A program made the position numbers and the translations under genes. DNA of 64,000 nucleotides from Rossellomorea sp. BNER (GTDB lineage: Bacteria > Bacillota > Bacilli > Bacillales > Bacillaceae_B), in contig JANAVG010000002.1 of the NCBI GenBank assembly GCA_024213275.1, positions 248,001-312,000 on the forward strand, read 5' to 3'. Of the stretch, positions 37,020 to 44,221 are shown in pieces. Below the pieces are notes generated by a model, which had not been told where the DNA came from, searched no databases, and saw nothing but the letters and a program-made list of their open reading frames with translations. Every line of letters begins with the position of its first letter. Positions within the stretch are counted from its first letter, which is position 1.

Positions 37020-38159
37020 ATGGCAGAGTATACATTAATTGCGACAGCTGCTATGGGGTTAGAGTCCCTTGTGGCAAAAGAAGTTAGAGATTTAGGATAT
37101 GAATGTACCGTAGATAACGGTAAGGTGATTTTTCAAGGTGATGAGAAAGCCATTGCAAGAGCAAATCTTTGGCTCCGAACTGCTGACCGTGTGAAAATTC
37201 TGGTTGGAGAGTTTAAAGCCTTAACATTTGATCAATTATTTGAAGGAACAAAAGCCATTCAATGGGAAAAATATCTTCCGGTTGACGCCCAATTTCCAGT
37301 TCAAGGAAAATCGGTGAAGTCTAAGTTATTTAGTGTGTCAGACTGTCAGTCCATTGTAAAAAAAGCCATTGTTGAAAAATTAAAAACATCCTACAGAGTA
37401 TCTAATTGGTTGGATGAAACGGGTGCAATCTTTAAAATTGAAGTTGCTTTACATAAAGATATTGCTAGTATTACTCTGGATACAAGCGGTGCTGGGCTTC
37501 ATAAAAGAGGGTATCGAGCGGAACAAGGGGAAGCTCCATTAAAAGAAACATTAGCAGCAGCACTAGTACAATTAACCGTTTGGAATCCAGATCGACCATT
37601 TGTTGATCCATTTTGTGGTTCGGGTACGATTCCAATTGAGGCAGCACTAATTGGTCAAAATATAGCTCCTGGTTTCAACAGGGAGTTTCTTTCAGAAGAA
37701 TGGCCGTGGATCAGTGAAAATGTTTGGGAAGAAGCACGAATGGAAGCGGAAGATTTAGCTAATTATGATCAGCCTCTCGAAATAGTTGGTACTGATATTG
37801 ACCATCGTATGATTGAAATATCTAAAACAAATGCATTTGAAGCTGGATTGGGTGATTTAATCCAATTCAAACAAATGCAAGTGAAGGACTTTCATTCTGA
37901 TAAAAATTATGGCGTTATTATCGGAAACCCGCCTTATGGGGAACGTCTTGGAGATCAGAAGCAAGTGGAAAAAATGTATCAGGATATGGGACATGCTCTA
38001 GGAAAGCTCGATACTTGGTCCATCTACATTATGACCTCACATGAAGGCTTTGAAAATTTTTACGGAAAGAAAGCGACGAAAAAGCGAAAACTATTTAATG
38101 GTTTCATTAGAACAGACTTGTATCAATATTGGGGACCGAGACCACCTAGAAAAGGTTGA
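37020..38159 (+). CDS. rlmL: THUMP-domain 23S rRNA guanine-N2 methyltransferase (YpsC/RlmL-like)
   Basis: This 379-residue RNA methyltransferase has an N-terminal ferredoxin-like and THUMP region (residues about 1-155) and a class I methyltransferase domain. The SAM-binding site is FVDPFCGSGTIPIEAAL and the catalytic motif is NPPYGERL. E. coli RlmL makes m2G2445 in 23S rRNA. The B. subtilis homologue is YpsC, so the symbol is by homology. It is the last core gene. A prophage begins directly downstream. Confidence 0.88.
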   Translation: MAEYTLIATAAMGLESLVAKEVRDLGYECTVDNGKVIFQGDEKAIARANLWLRTADRVKILVGEFKALTFDQLFEGTKAIQWEKYLPVDAQFPVQGKSVKSKLFSVSDCQSIVKKAIVEKLKTSYRVSNWLDETGAIFKIEVALHKDIASITLDTSGAGLHKRGYRAEQGEAPLKETLAAALVQLTVWNPDRPFVDPFCGSGTIPIEAALIGQNIAPGFNREFLSEEWPWISENVWEEARMEAEDLANYDQPLEIVGTDIDHRMIEISKTNAFEAGLGDLIQFKQMQVKDFHSDKNYGVIIGNPPYGERLGDQKQVEKMYQDMGHALGKLDTWSIYIMTSHEGFENFYGKKATKKRKLFNGFIRTDLYQYWGPRPPRKG

Positions 38160-38195
38160 TGTATCAAGGGTTTTAGAGGATTTTAATATTATGGT

Positions 38196-38220
38196 CTCTA
38201 GAAAACTAGAGTATTATTTT
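38196..38220 (+). terminator. Terminator-like hairpin after rlmL
   Basis: The 6-bp stem CTCTAG/CTAGAG with an AAAA loop is followed by TATTATTTTT. Confidence 0.6.
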
Positions 38221-38221
38221 T

Positions 38222-38277
38222 AGACCACATTCTTTTTCATGGGTTAAATAACTCATTGGAAGGGTGTGGTCTTTTTT
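38222..38277 (+). other. Second terminator-like hairpin overlapping the integrase start; candidate attL region
   Basis: A 13-bp stem (AGACCACATTCTT with AAGGGTGTGGTCT, G-T pairs included) is followed by TTTTTT. The inner TGGGTT/AACTCA also pairs. The right arm and T run are read as the first codons of the integrase. This is the junction of core and prophage, so the attachment core probably lies here. The other end is outside the window, so it cannot be proven. Confidence 0.5.
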
Positions 38278-39196
38278 GTTGCTCAAATTTTGCGTAGCAG
38301 AATTCCTACAAGAAAAACAATTTAAAAATTTATCCAATTACACAATAAAAATGTACAAAACAAATCTAACAGAGTTTAATGAATACTGTTTGAGCAATCA
38401 AGTATTAAATGTAAATGATGTTAAAAGAACTATTGTGAAATCTTACCTACACTACATACGGGAAGACAAAAAAAACAAGATTAGCACAACCAATAATAAA
38501 ATCAGATCATTAAAGACATTCTTCAACTATCTCATTGAGGAAGAAATAATATCTGAATCGGAAAATCCAATGAAGAAAGTAAAACAAATCAAGGATGATA
38601 TTAACATCCCAATTCCCACAGACGAGCAAATCATGAAAGTTATCAGGTATTACGAAAGATATACGAGGAAAAATCAATTTGTTGGCATTAGAAATAGACA
38701 TTTGGTTATCACATTAATTTCAACAGGTATTCGTAGATCAGAAATTGCTACTTTAAAGTGGTCGAATATTAATTTTGTACATCAAACAATCAGTGTTTTT
38801 GGGAAAAAGAGAAAACAGGTAGCTGTTCCTATGAGTAATAAACTCAAAAAAGAAATGGCATCTTATAAAGTTTTTTGTGAACAGAAATTTGGTCATCTAC
38901 CAGAATACGTTTTCTGTACGCAATATGGTGAAGGAATGAGTATCGAAGGGGTTACGACAATCTTTAAGAGGTTAGCTAAAATTATGGACTTTAAAAATTG
39001 CAGATTGTCTGCTCATTCATTTAGACATGTGTTTGTAGCTAGGTCTCTTCAATCAGGAATGGACGCAATGACCTTAAAATCCATTCTCCACCATGAGACA
39101 CTACAAATGACATCTAGGTATGCGAACATCTTCGGAGTGGCTTTAAAGGAGCAAAATGAGAAGCACAATCCACTTAACTACTTTGATATTGATTAA
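38264..39196 (+). CDS. int: Tyrosine recombinase / phage integrase
   Basis: This integrase of about 305-310 residues has an N-terminal SAM-like DNA-binding domain (FKNLSNYTIKMYKTNLTEF) and a complete catalytic domain. The active residues are R157 in TGIRRSEI, H251/R254 in HSFRH, H277 in LHHET, and Y286 in SRYANI. It probably inserts and excises the prophage near rlmL. Possible starts are GTG 38264, TTG 38276 or TTG 38279. None has a well-placed Shine-Dalgarno site, and all lie in a terminator-like hairpin. It reads into the prophage rather than out of it. Confidence 0.93.
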   Translation: MWSFLLLKFCVAEFLQEKQFKNLSNYTIKMYKTNLTEFNEYCLSNQVLNVNDVKRTIVKSYLHYIREDKKNKISTTNNKIRSLKTFFNYLIEEEIISESENPMKKVKQIKDDINIPIPTDEQIMKVIRYYERYTRKNQFVGIRNRHLVITLISTGIRRSEIATLKWSNINFVHQTISVFGKKRKQVAVPMSNKLKKEMASYKVFCEQKFGHLPEYVFCTQYGEGMSIEGVTTIFKRLAKIMDFKNCRLSAHSFRHVFVARSLQSGMDAMTLKSILHHETLQMTSRYANIFGVALKEQNEKHNPLNYFDID

Positions 39197-39244
39197 TCTT
39201 GAATTTAATTAAAGAAAAATAGCCCATAAAAAACCAAATAAACG

Positions 39245-39317
39245 AAAAAAGAGACCACTTGGCGGCAACCAAAATGATCTCTGGCGTGTCAAAGACACTA
39301 ACGTTATCTCACATGAT
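39245..39317 (-). ncRNA. Candidate small antisense RNA with own promoter and terminator
   Basis: A minus-strand RNA of about 73 nt is predicted between a consensus promoter and an intrinsic terminator. The terminator stem is AGAGATCA/TGGTCTCT (8 bp with one G-T), capped by TTGG/CCAA and followed by TTTTTT. An upstream hairpin GTGTC-TTT-GACAC is also present. There is no good open frame. It lies antisense to read-through from int and to the leader of the gene at 39426. Its identity with any known RNA family is not recognised. Confidence 0.65.
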
Positions 39318-39323
39318 ACTTAT

Positions 39324-39352
39324 ATTATACAGAATACTGTGTGATATTTCAA
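39324..39352 (-). promoter_or_regulatory. Minus-strand sigma-A-type promoter
   Basis: On the minus strand TTGAAA (39352-39347), a 17-bp spacer and a perfect TATAAT (39329-39324) predict a start near 39317. Confidence 0.75.
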
Positions 39353-39425
39353 TCAAAAAACCTAGATATCGTTAGATTTATTTGTCATGCCTTCAAATTC
39401 AAACTGAAAATGAAGGAGCCTTACT

Positions 39426-40304
39426 ATGCAGCAATCCACTATAACAACATTCCAATCCTATTCAAACTTCAAATCCATCAAACACTTTAATGATAATGTA
39501 CAGGCATTTTTATTCGAACATAAGAAGGCTTTTCCATCTGCGCAACTACATTGCCTTAAAGCACTCTCTCGTTTCGCCTGTAAGGTTGTGGGTGTTTCTA
39601 ACATCTCTATATCCAAACTCCTTAAATCACTCTCAGACAAAGGAATAAAGGTGTCAGAATCTACATTCCATCGAATGAAAAGAACAGCCATTAAATTAGG
39701 TATATTAAAATCAATTCCTCTTCAACGTACCAATGGTTCATCTTCATCAAATCTATGGGTGTTTCAATTATGGTTGAATAATGACACCCTACCCAAAAAC
39801 AAAAAACAAGAGCAAATTACTGATAAATCAACAATCAGTGAAAAGGGGACTGACACCCCAATTAAACTTTCAAGATCTAAAACTAGTGATCTATTAAATA
39901 AACGTATAGAACAACGTAATCATGAATCAAATATCCTTCCAGATTGGATTAAAAATAAATTTCCTGAACTAGTTAAGACCGCCTCTTATTACTTCAAATC
40001 ATGCGAAATTAGCGAGTTTGCTAAATGTGCAACCATTTTATCTAAGAGGTTTAAACTATGCTCAGATAAGGTTAAATCGCTTTCTGTAGAGGCATTGGAG
40101 CAAATGGTACTGAGAATGAAGGGGAAGAAGATACATAATATTTTCGGTTACTATTGGGGAATTTTAGCAAAGAAAATGAAAGCAAGTCATCTAAATAGTT
40201 TATTTGAGACTGTATTTGACACAGGGTGTGGCGATAATCAACATACCTACAAAATGTCGGTATGTACAAAAGAGTACGTAAAATTACGGAATGCGATTGG
40301 TTAA
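39426..40304 (+). CDS. Probable helix-turn-helix protein of unknown function
   Basis: This 292-residue basic protein probably has a winged-helix segment at residues about 45-105 (AQLHCLKALSRFACKVVGVS, then KVSESTFHRMKRTAIKLGIL). A polar linker and a second helical part (about 175-265) follow. Similar layouts occur in plasmid and phage DNA-binding or replication-linked proteins, but I cannot name a family. AAGGAG precedes the ATG. Its leader lies opposite the candidate small RNA, which may control it. No catalytic residues were recognised. Confidence 0.75.
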   Translation: MQQSTITTFQSYSNFKSIKHFNDNVQAFLFEHKKAFPSAQLHCLKALSRFACKVVGVSNISISKLLKSLSDKGIKVSESTFHRMKRTAIKLGILKSIPLQRTNGSSSSNLWVFQLWLNNDTLPKNKKQEQITDKSTISEKGTDTPIKLSRSKTSDLLNKRIEQRNHESNILPDWIKNKFPELVKTASYYFKSCEISEFAKCATILSKRFKLCSDKVKSLSVEALEQMVLRMKGKKIHNIFGYYWGILAKKMKASHLNSLFETVFDTGCGDNQHTYKMSVCTKEYVKLRNAIG

Positions 40305-40441
40305 ACTTTTTTGTGTGACCAACATGTACGTGACATTGTGTTATGTGCAAAATACACATTCAACAAAGTGACGACCTGTCATTGTAGTAACTGAGGCAGT
40401 GACGACATTTGACTAAGACAATTTATGTCCTAATCAAAATA

Positions 40442-40475
40442 AAATCCACCAACAAAATTATTTGTCAGTGGATTT
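40442..40475 (-). terminator. Terminator of the XRE repressor
   Basis: The stem AAATCCAC/GTGGATTT overlaps the last codons of the minus-strand repressor gene and is followed by TATTTTG on that strand. It may serve both directions. Confidence 0.65.
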
Positions 40476-40694
40476 CTTATCATCTGATTCAACTAGTACA
40501 AGTAGATCACTTATATCTATATCCAGTGCCTCACAGACTTTTCCTAGAGTGTTTCTTTCGTATCTAACAGTTGTGTCATTGTAAAGCCTTCTAACTGTCT
40601 CGAAAGGTATTTCAGTCTGTTCAGCTAATGATCTAATGGATATTTTCCTTTCATCCAGTATATCTTTAAGTTGTGATTTTGCTCGTTTGCTCAA
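40458..40694 (-). CDS. XRE/Cro-type repressor (putative lysogeny repressor)
   Basis: This 78-residue single-domain HTH_3 protein has SIRSLAEQTEIPFETVRRLY as the DNA-reading helix-turn-helix, followed by TLGKVCEALDIDISDLLVL. It starts with TTG at 40694 after GAGGTG. It is the only leftward protein gene of the visible prophage and is divergent from the early genes, with three similar operators between them. This is the arrangement of a phage lysogeny switch. It is short, without an oligomerisation or cleavage domain, so SOS release by self-cleavage is unlikely. Confidence 0.85.
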   Translation of the reverse strand: MSKRAKSQLKDILDERKISIRSLAEQTEIPFETVRRLYNDTTVRYERNTLGKVCEALDIDISDLLVLVESDDKKSTDK

Positions 40695-40738
40695 ATTAAT
40701 ACACCTCGAATATTTGATACTTTTATATTAACATAAAA

Positions 40739-40759
40739 TTGACTAAAAAAGTTAGTCAA
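40739..40759. promoter_or_regulatory. Operator O1
   Basis: Perfect palindrome TTGACTAA-N5-TTAGTCAA. Its right half also offers a -35 (TTGACT) for a leftward promoter with TATGTT at 18 bp. Confidence 0.7.
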
Positions 40760-40765
40760 AAAGTG

Positions 40766-40794
40766 TTGACTTTGTTATTTAGTCTCTATATAAT
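40766..40794 (+). promoter_or_regulatory. Early rightward promoter overlapping operator O2
   Basis: TTGACT, a 17-bp spacer and a perfect TATAAT. The -35 and spacer contain O2 (TTGACT-TTGTTATTT-AGTC, 40766-40784). The repressor would cover the promoter. Confidence 0.82.
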
Positions 40795-40805
40795 AAAATC
40801 ATACC

Positions 40806-40824
40806 AACTAAATAACGTAGTCAA
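40806..40824. promoter_or_regulatory. Operator O3
   Basis: Read on the minus strand it is TTGACTACGTTATTTAGTT, matching O2 at 16 of 19 bases. It lies downstream of the rightward promoter. Confidence 0.6.
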
Positions 40825-40839
40825 ATTGAGGTGAAACAA

Positions 40840-40926
40840 ATGCTATCAGTATTGATTGTAGTAGGCTACATCGGATTCTTTTGCGCAGGATTATATTTGG
40901 GCTTAGATAAAGCGAAAGCACTATGA
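40840..40926 (+). CDS. Tiny membrane protein, first gene of the early operon
   Basis: This 28-residue frame (MLSVLIVVGYIGFFCAGLYL, then GLDKAKAL) forms one membrane helix. TTGAGGTG stands eight bases before the ATG. It is the first gene behind the repressed early promoter. Short membrane proteins in this place can be exclusion, signalling or toxin-like peptides. No family was recognised. Confidence 0.6.
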   Translation: MLSVLIVVGYIGFFCAGLYLGLDKAKAL

Positions 40927-41042
40927 AATATTTACCACAACAACCTATATTGTCGCATGTTTCCAAAGGTTGTAAAATGAATTCAGGGTCAATTGTTACA
41001 AAAATATTATAAAAATATTACATACAAAGGGAGAGATTTAAA

Positions 41043-41309
41043 ATGAAAGAAACTACTATTATTGGTCAATACATTATCACTACAGAGACAGTTACGAATT
41101 TAAGTCTACTCGAATATATGGTCAAAAATGATCCACAATTAGCCCAAGGGGAGTTAATCATAAGATATCCTGACCGAGAGGAAAAGGTAAACATTATCGC
41201 TTTTGAGCAAGCAGAGTATTGTGCAGTCGATAAGAATGGATTTGAAGTTGATCAGGATCAAGAAGTAACACCAGAAGAATTGGAACGTCTAGGATTAATA
41301 CGAGCATAA
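41043..41309 (+). CDS. Early phage protein of unknown function
   Basis: This is an 88-residue acidic protein (MKETTIIGQYIITTETVTNL). It looks like a small alpha-beta fold with a charged C-terminus (VTPEELERLGLIRA). AAAGGGAGAG precedes the ATG. It belongs to the operon behind the early promoter. No motif was recognised. Confidence 0.7.
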   Translation: MKETTIIGQYIITTETVTNLSLLEYMVKNDPQLAQGELIIRYPDREEKVNIIAFEQAEYCAVDKNGFEVDQDQEVTPEELERLGLIRA

Positions 41310-41317
41310 ATTAAAAA

Positions 41318-41372
41318 CGGTTCAGTTTCTGGAATCAGGGCTACCAACCATGAGATTCGAGAAATTGAACCG
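41318..41372 (+). other. Stem-loop after the early gene
   Basis: CGGTTCAGTTTCT pairs with AGAAATTGAACCG (13 bp, one G-T). An inner GAATC/GATTC pairing and a 17-nt loop AGGGCTACCAACCATGA follow. No T run follows, so it is not an ordinary terminator. It may be an RNA processing or protein-binding site. Confidence 0.5.
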
Positions 41373-41746
41373 TACATTCATTATATGGGATTTCGCAATA
41401 AAGAACAAATATTTTAAAAAAGTTCGTTAAAAGGGTTGTAATACATAAAATAATCTGATATTCTCAATGAAGAACTATTTTTCCAACCAAATACAAATAG
41501 GACTACAATCGTAGTCTAGTTTATTTATACCTATTTCATACTATTTTTAATATTCTTCACTATGTACCTTGAAAATTGAATATCTGATTAACTACTAATA
41601 TTCCAGTAACTTACAGGATAACCTTGATAGAAATATAGTTATCACAAGGTTATGAACAACTTAAGTACATTCTAGCATGGTTTATTTGGGGTGTAAAGCC
41701 TTTTAAATAAAATAATTTAATACTGCTTTGAAGGAGGTGGAAATCA
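41373..41746. other. Gene-poor AT-rich stretch
   Basis: No convincing reading frame is seen. It contains a GACTAC-AATC-GTAGTC hairpin near 41502-41517 and a 9-bp stem ATAACCTTG/CAAGGTTAT (41618-41626 with 41645-41653). No strong promoter match was found. It could be the leader of the regulator at 41747 or a binding region for the ParB-like protein. Confidence 0.4.
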
Positions 41747-41929
41747 ATGCAACTTTCGGGGAAAGAGGTCAAAGGAATATTGAAAAACAGGGGTATCAAG
41801 GCTATGTGGCTAGGAAAGGAGGTTGGCTTAAAACAGGCAAACCTATCCCACTGGCTTAATGGCAGGATAGGGGAAATCCCCAAGAGTAAATACTATCGCA
41901 TCCTTGAAGTTTTAGGGCTAGAGGATTAA
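41747..41929 (+). CDS. Small XRE-like DNA-binding protein
   Basis: This 60-residue protein is almost only a helix-turn-helix: LGKEVGLKQANLSHWLNGRI followed by GEIPKSKYYRILEVLGL. It is likely a Cro-like or excision-type regulator. A perfect GAAGGAGGTGG site precedes the ATG. It lies just before the ParB-like gene, with which it may be cotranscribed. Confidence 0.8.
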   Translation: MQLSGKEVKGILKNRGIKAMWLGKEVGLKQANLSHWLNGRIGEIPKSKYYRILEVLGLED

Positions 41930-41979
41930 GTAAGGCATTTACATAAATTAAACTAATAAAAACAATTGGAGGAAAATGA

Positions 41980-42978
41980 ATGTACAAGACATTAAAGATT
42001 GACCAAGTAGCACCTAATCCATCGCAACCTAGAAAACATTTTAATGAGGAATCATTGCAAGAACTAGCAGCATCAATCAAGTCAGATGGATTGCAGGAGC
42101 CTATTCTAGTAAGACCAGTAGGAGAGAAATTTGAAATTATCGCAGGGGAAAGAAGATACAGAGCACATGTTATTGCTGGATTAAAAGAAATCAAAGTTAA
42201 TATTCGTGAATTAAACGATGAGGACGCTTTCCATCTATCTGTAATAGAGAACATCCAACGAGAACAAATGACACACATAGAGGAAGCACAAGCATTTATG
42301 AAGTATGTGGAAATGGGATATACACATGAAAAAATTGCTAAAAAGGTTAGTAAGAGTCGTACCTATGTCACAAGTAGATTACGGTTGTTGAAGTTAATTC
42401 CTGAAGTCCAAGATTGGATTGCAGAAGGAAGAATCTCTGATGGTCATGCGAAAAAGATACTCACAGCAAAAAATGATTTGTGTAGATTGATGGAAACTTG
42501 CTTATTTGTACATAAAACAGAAGATCCATTTGAGTTTATCCAAATGCGTTTTATGAAAGAATTCGTAAATGAGAAAAAAATAAGTGTTGATGATATTACC
42601 GATTGGCTAGAAGGAATGAAAGCACTTCTTATAACTGGTGAATTAGGTTGGATGCGTTTCTTAGCGCAAAGAGAGAAAAATGGTGAGTTAACAGATGAAT
42701 TAAAAGAAGCACGTAAAAGGTTAGGGTTGTTTTATGCTGAAGTCTGCATTGTTTATGGTGGAGTACATACAAAAATAACAAATGAAGACATTGAGTTTTT
42801 ATTTGAACATAGAAAAAAAGAACGTGCGAATGATGGAATGAAAGCATGGCAATTCTATAAATCTATGGAAGAATGGTTGGAGTTTATGAAGGAAAATCCA
42901 TTCGATAAGTTAGACATAGATGATATCGTTAATAAATTAAAGTTTAAAGATTTAGAAAACGAGTTAGTTCTATACTAA
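41980..42978 (+). CDS. ParB/Spo0J-type nuclease-fold DNA-binding protein
   Basis: The 332-residue protein has the ParB N-terminal domain (PNPSQPRKHFNEESL; IAGERRYRAHVIAGL near residues 54-68; VIENIQREQMTHIEEA). The central HTH follows (HEKIAKKVSKSRTYVTSRLRLL). The C-terminal half is not recognisable. ParB proteins are CTP-binding clamps in partition, and phage relatives also act as regulators or nucleases. No ParA gene is near. GGAGGAAA precedes the ATG. Confidence 0.88.
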   Translation: MYKTLKIDQVAPNPSQPRKHFNEESLQELAASIKSDGLQEPILVRPVGEKFEIIAGERRYRAHVIAGLKEIKVNIRELNDEDAFHLSVIENIQREQMTHIEEAQAFMKYVEMGYTHEKIAKKVSKSRTYVTSRLRLLKLIPEVQDWIAEGRISDGHAKKILTAKNDLCRLMETCLFVHKTEDPFEFIQMRFMKEFVNEKKISVDDITDWLEGMKALLITGELGWMRFLAQREKNGELTDELKEARKRLGLFYAEVCIVYGGVHTKITNEDIEFLFEHRKKERANDGMKAWQFYKSMEEWLEFMKENPFDKLDIDDIVNKLKFKDLENELVLY

Positions 42979-43028
42979 TGTGTCGCGTGACACTTCTACC
43001 AAACTAAAAATCTAGGAGGAATTTTATT

Positions 43029-43496
43029 ATGACAAATAACACTATTAGCTTAAAAGGTGATATATATTGCCCCAATTGCCAAACTGCACACTCAAAAGAA
43101 GCATGGGATCATCGAACAAGATTAGAATACAACATCACCAATATTGATATAGAGGATATCTCATTAATGAAGGAATCTTTGGATGATCATGAGTACACAT
43201 GTCCAACATGTTCATCTACATTCTACCTATTTGACATCAAGAGATTTCAACCTGTTGTTGAAAATGCTAAACCTATCATCAAAAAAATGTTGATTGAGAT
43301 TGAAGGTGATACTGAACATGCACAAGCTTTTCGATTAATTAATGGGGAAGATGTAGAAGTAACTTATGAAAATGGTCAATTTATTATTGAAGCAATTGTT
43401 GATGAAGAAAAATTCGTTACAAAGCATGGCAGCATAGATGGAACTTATAGCTATCTATTAACATACGACATTGATTTCACTAAATACCAAGATTAA
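43029..43496 (+). CDS. Zinc-ribbon protein of unknown function
   Basis: This 155-residue protein has two CxxC knuckles (YCPNCQ near residue 14 and TCPTCS near 58), likely one zinc site. An acidic alpha-beta part follows without known motifs. AGGAGGAATTTT precedes the ATG. A small hairpin GTGTC-GCGT-GACAC lies in the gap after the ParB-like gene. It may be an early host-modifying protein, but nothing proves that. Confidence 0.7.
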   Translation: MTNNTISLKGDIYCPNCQTAHSKEAWDHRTRLEYNITNIDIEDISLMKESLDDHEYTCPTCSSTFYLFDIKRFQPVVENAKPIIKKMLIEIEGDTEHAQAFRLINGEDVEVTYENGQFIIEAIVDEEKFVTKHGSIDGTYSYLLTYDIDFTKYQD

Positions 43497-43516
43497 TAGA
43501 GGGGGGGGGAATAATT

Positions 43517-43744
43517 ATGAAAGTATTAGAATTTCATAGAACTAAAGAAGAAAAAGGAATCAACAATGAAGAATCAATAACGATTGAGGATATAAAAACT
43601 TGGAGTAAGGACGATGTATTGGATCATCTTCAATGTTGTATCGATTGGTTAACCGAAGAAAAACTGTATTCAGATAACTGGCATTTCTTTAGGAATCACA
43701 TAGATGATATTGTAGCAATTTTAGATGACAGAATGAAGCATTAA
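43517..43744 (+). CDS. Small acidic phage protein
   Basis: This 75-residue acidic protein (MKVLEFHRTKEEKGINNEES; ends FRNHIDDIVAILDDRMKH) has an unusually G-rich binding site, a run of nine to ten G before the ATG. It is helical with no known motif. It lies in the early gene cluster and is followed by a terminator-like hairpin. Confidence 0.7.
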   Translation: MKVLEFHRTKEEKGINNEESITIEDIKTWSKDDVLDHLQCCIDWLTEEKLYSDNWHFFRNHIDDIVAILDDRMKH

Positions 43745-43761
43745 TACATAATAACCAAGGT

Positions 43762-43784
43762 GACTCCCATTGACAGAGGGAGTC
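43762..43784 (+). terminator. Terminator-like hairpin
   Basis: A perfect 7-bp stem GACTCCC/GGGAGTC is followed by CTTTAT. The T run is weak. Confidence 0.45.
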
Positions 43785-43834
43785 CTTTATCACGATAAAA
43801 CAAGTGTTTTATTAGGACGTGAAAGGGTGAAAAC

Positions 43835-44014
43835 ATGGATAAAAACTACAAATTAACCGAAGAACAAGTGCAACAAATATTAGATACACCAGTAACAAAA
43901 ATTGAAATATCAGATGTATTTAATACTATCCACTTGAGTAGAGAAGAGAGGAATAGACACGCTAGGAGAATTCTGGATAGCAGAAAAATGAAACGTGAAA
44001 GAGGTGAGGAATAG
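43835..44014 (+). CDS. Small charged phage protein
   Basis: A 59-residue frame starts MDKNYKLTEEQVQQILDTPV and ends with the basic segment RRILDSRKMKRERGEE. GAAAGGGTG precedes the ATG. The next gene starts directly after its stop (TAG-ATG), which supports translation of both. No family was recognised. The basic tail suggests nucleic-acid contact. Confidence 0.6.
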   Translation: MDKNYKLTEEQVQQILDTPVTKIEISDVFNTIHLSREERNRHARRILDSRKMKRERGEE

Positions 44015-44191
44015 ATGAATCAACCAAGTTTCTTCTATTGTTATAATAAACGACTTTCGGACTTCATAAGTACCAAAGGTGTCCAATACATACACGTTGC
44101 ACAAGAGCCTAAGAGTGGAAAACTTTATTCACTTTATTTAATTAATGAAGAATTACAATCAGCCATTGACGAATATAAACAATTTAATTAA
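44015..44191 (+). CDS. Small phage protein, possibly DUF5659-like
   Basis: A 58-residue frame starts MNQPSFFYCYNKRLSDFIST and continues KGVQYIHVAQEPKSGKLYSL. The pattern of a short beta strand, a 'sticky-end' aromatic start and a final helix resembles small DUF5659-type phage proteins, though I cannot check. AAAGAGGTGAGG precedes the ATG, and the start touches the stop of the previous gene. Confidence 0.6.
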   Translation: MNQPSFFYCYNKRLSDFISTKGVQYIHVAQEPKSGKLYSLYLINEELQSAIDEYKQFN

Positions 44192-44221
44192 AAATCAATT
44201 GAAATAATCGGAGGAATATAA

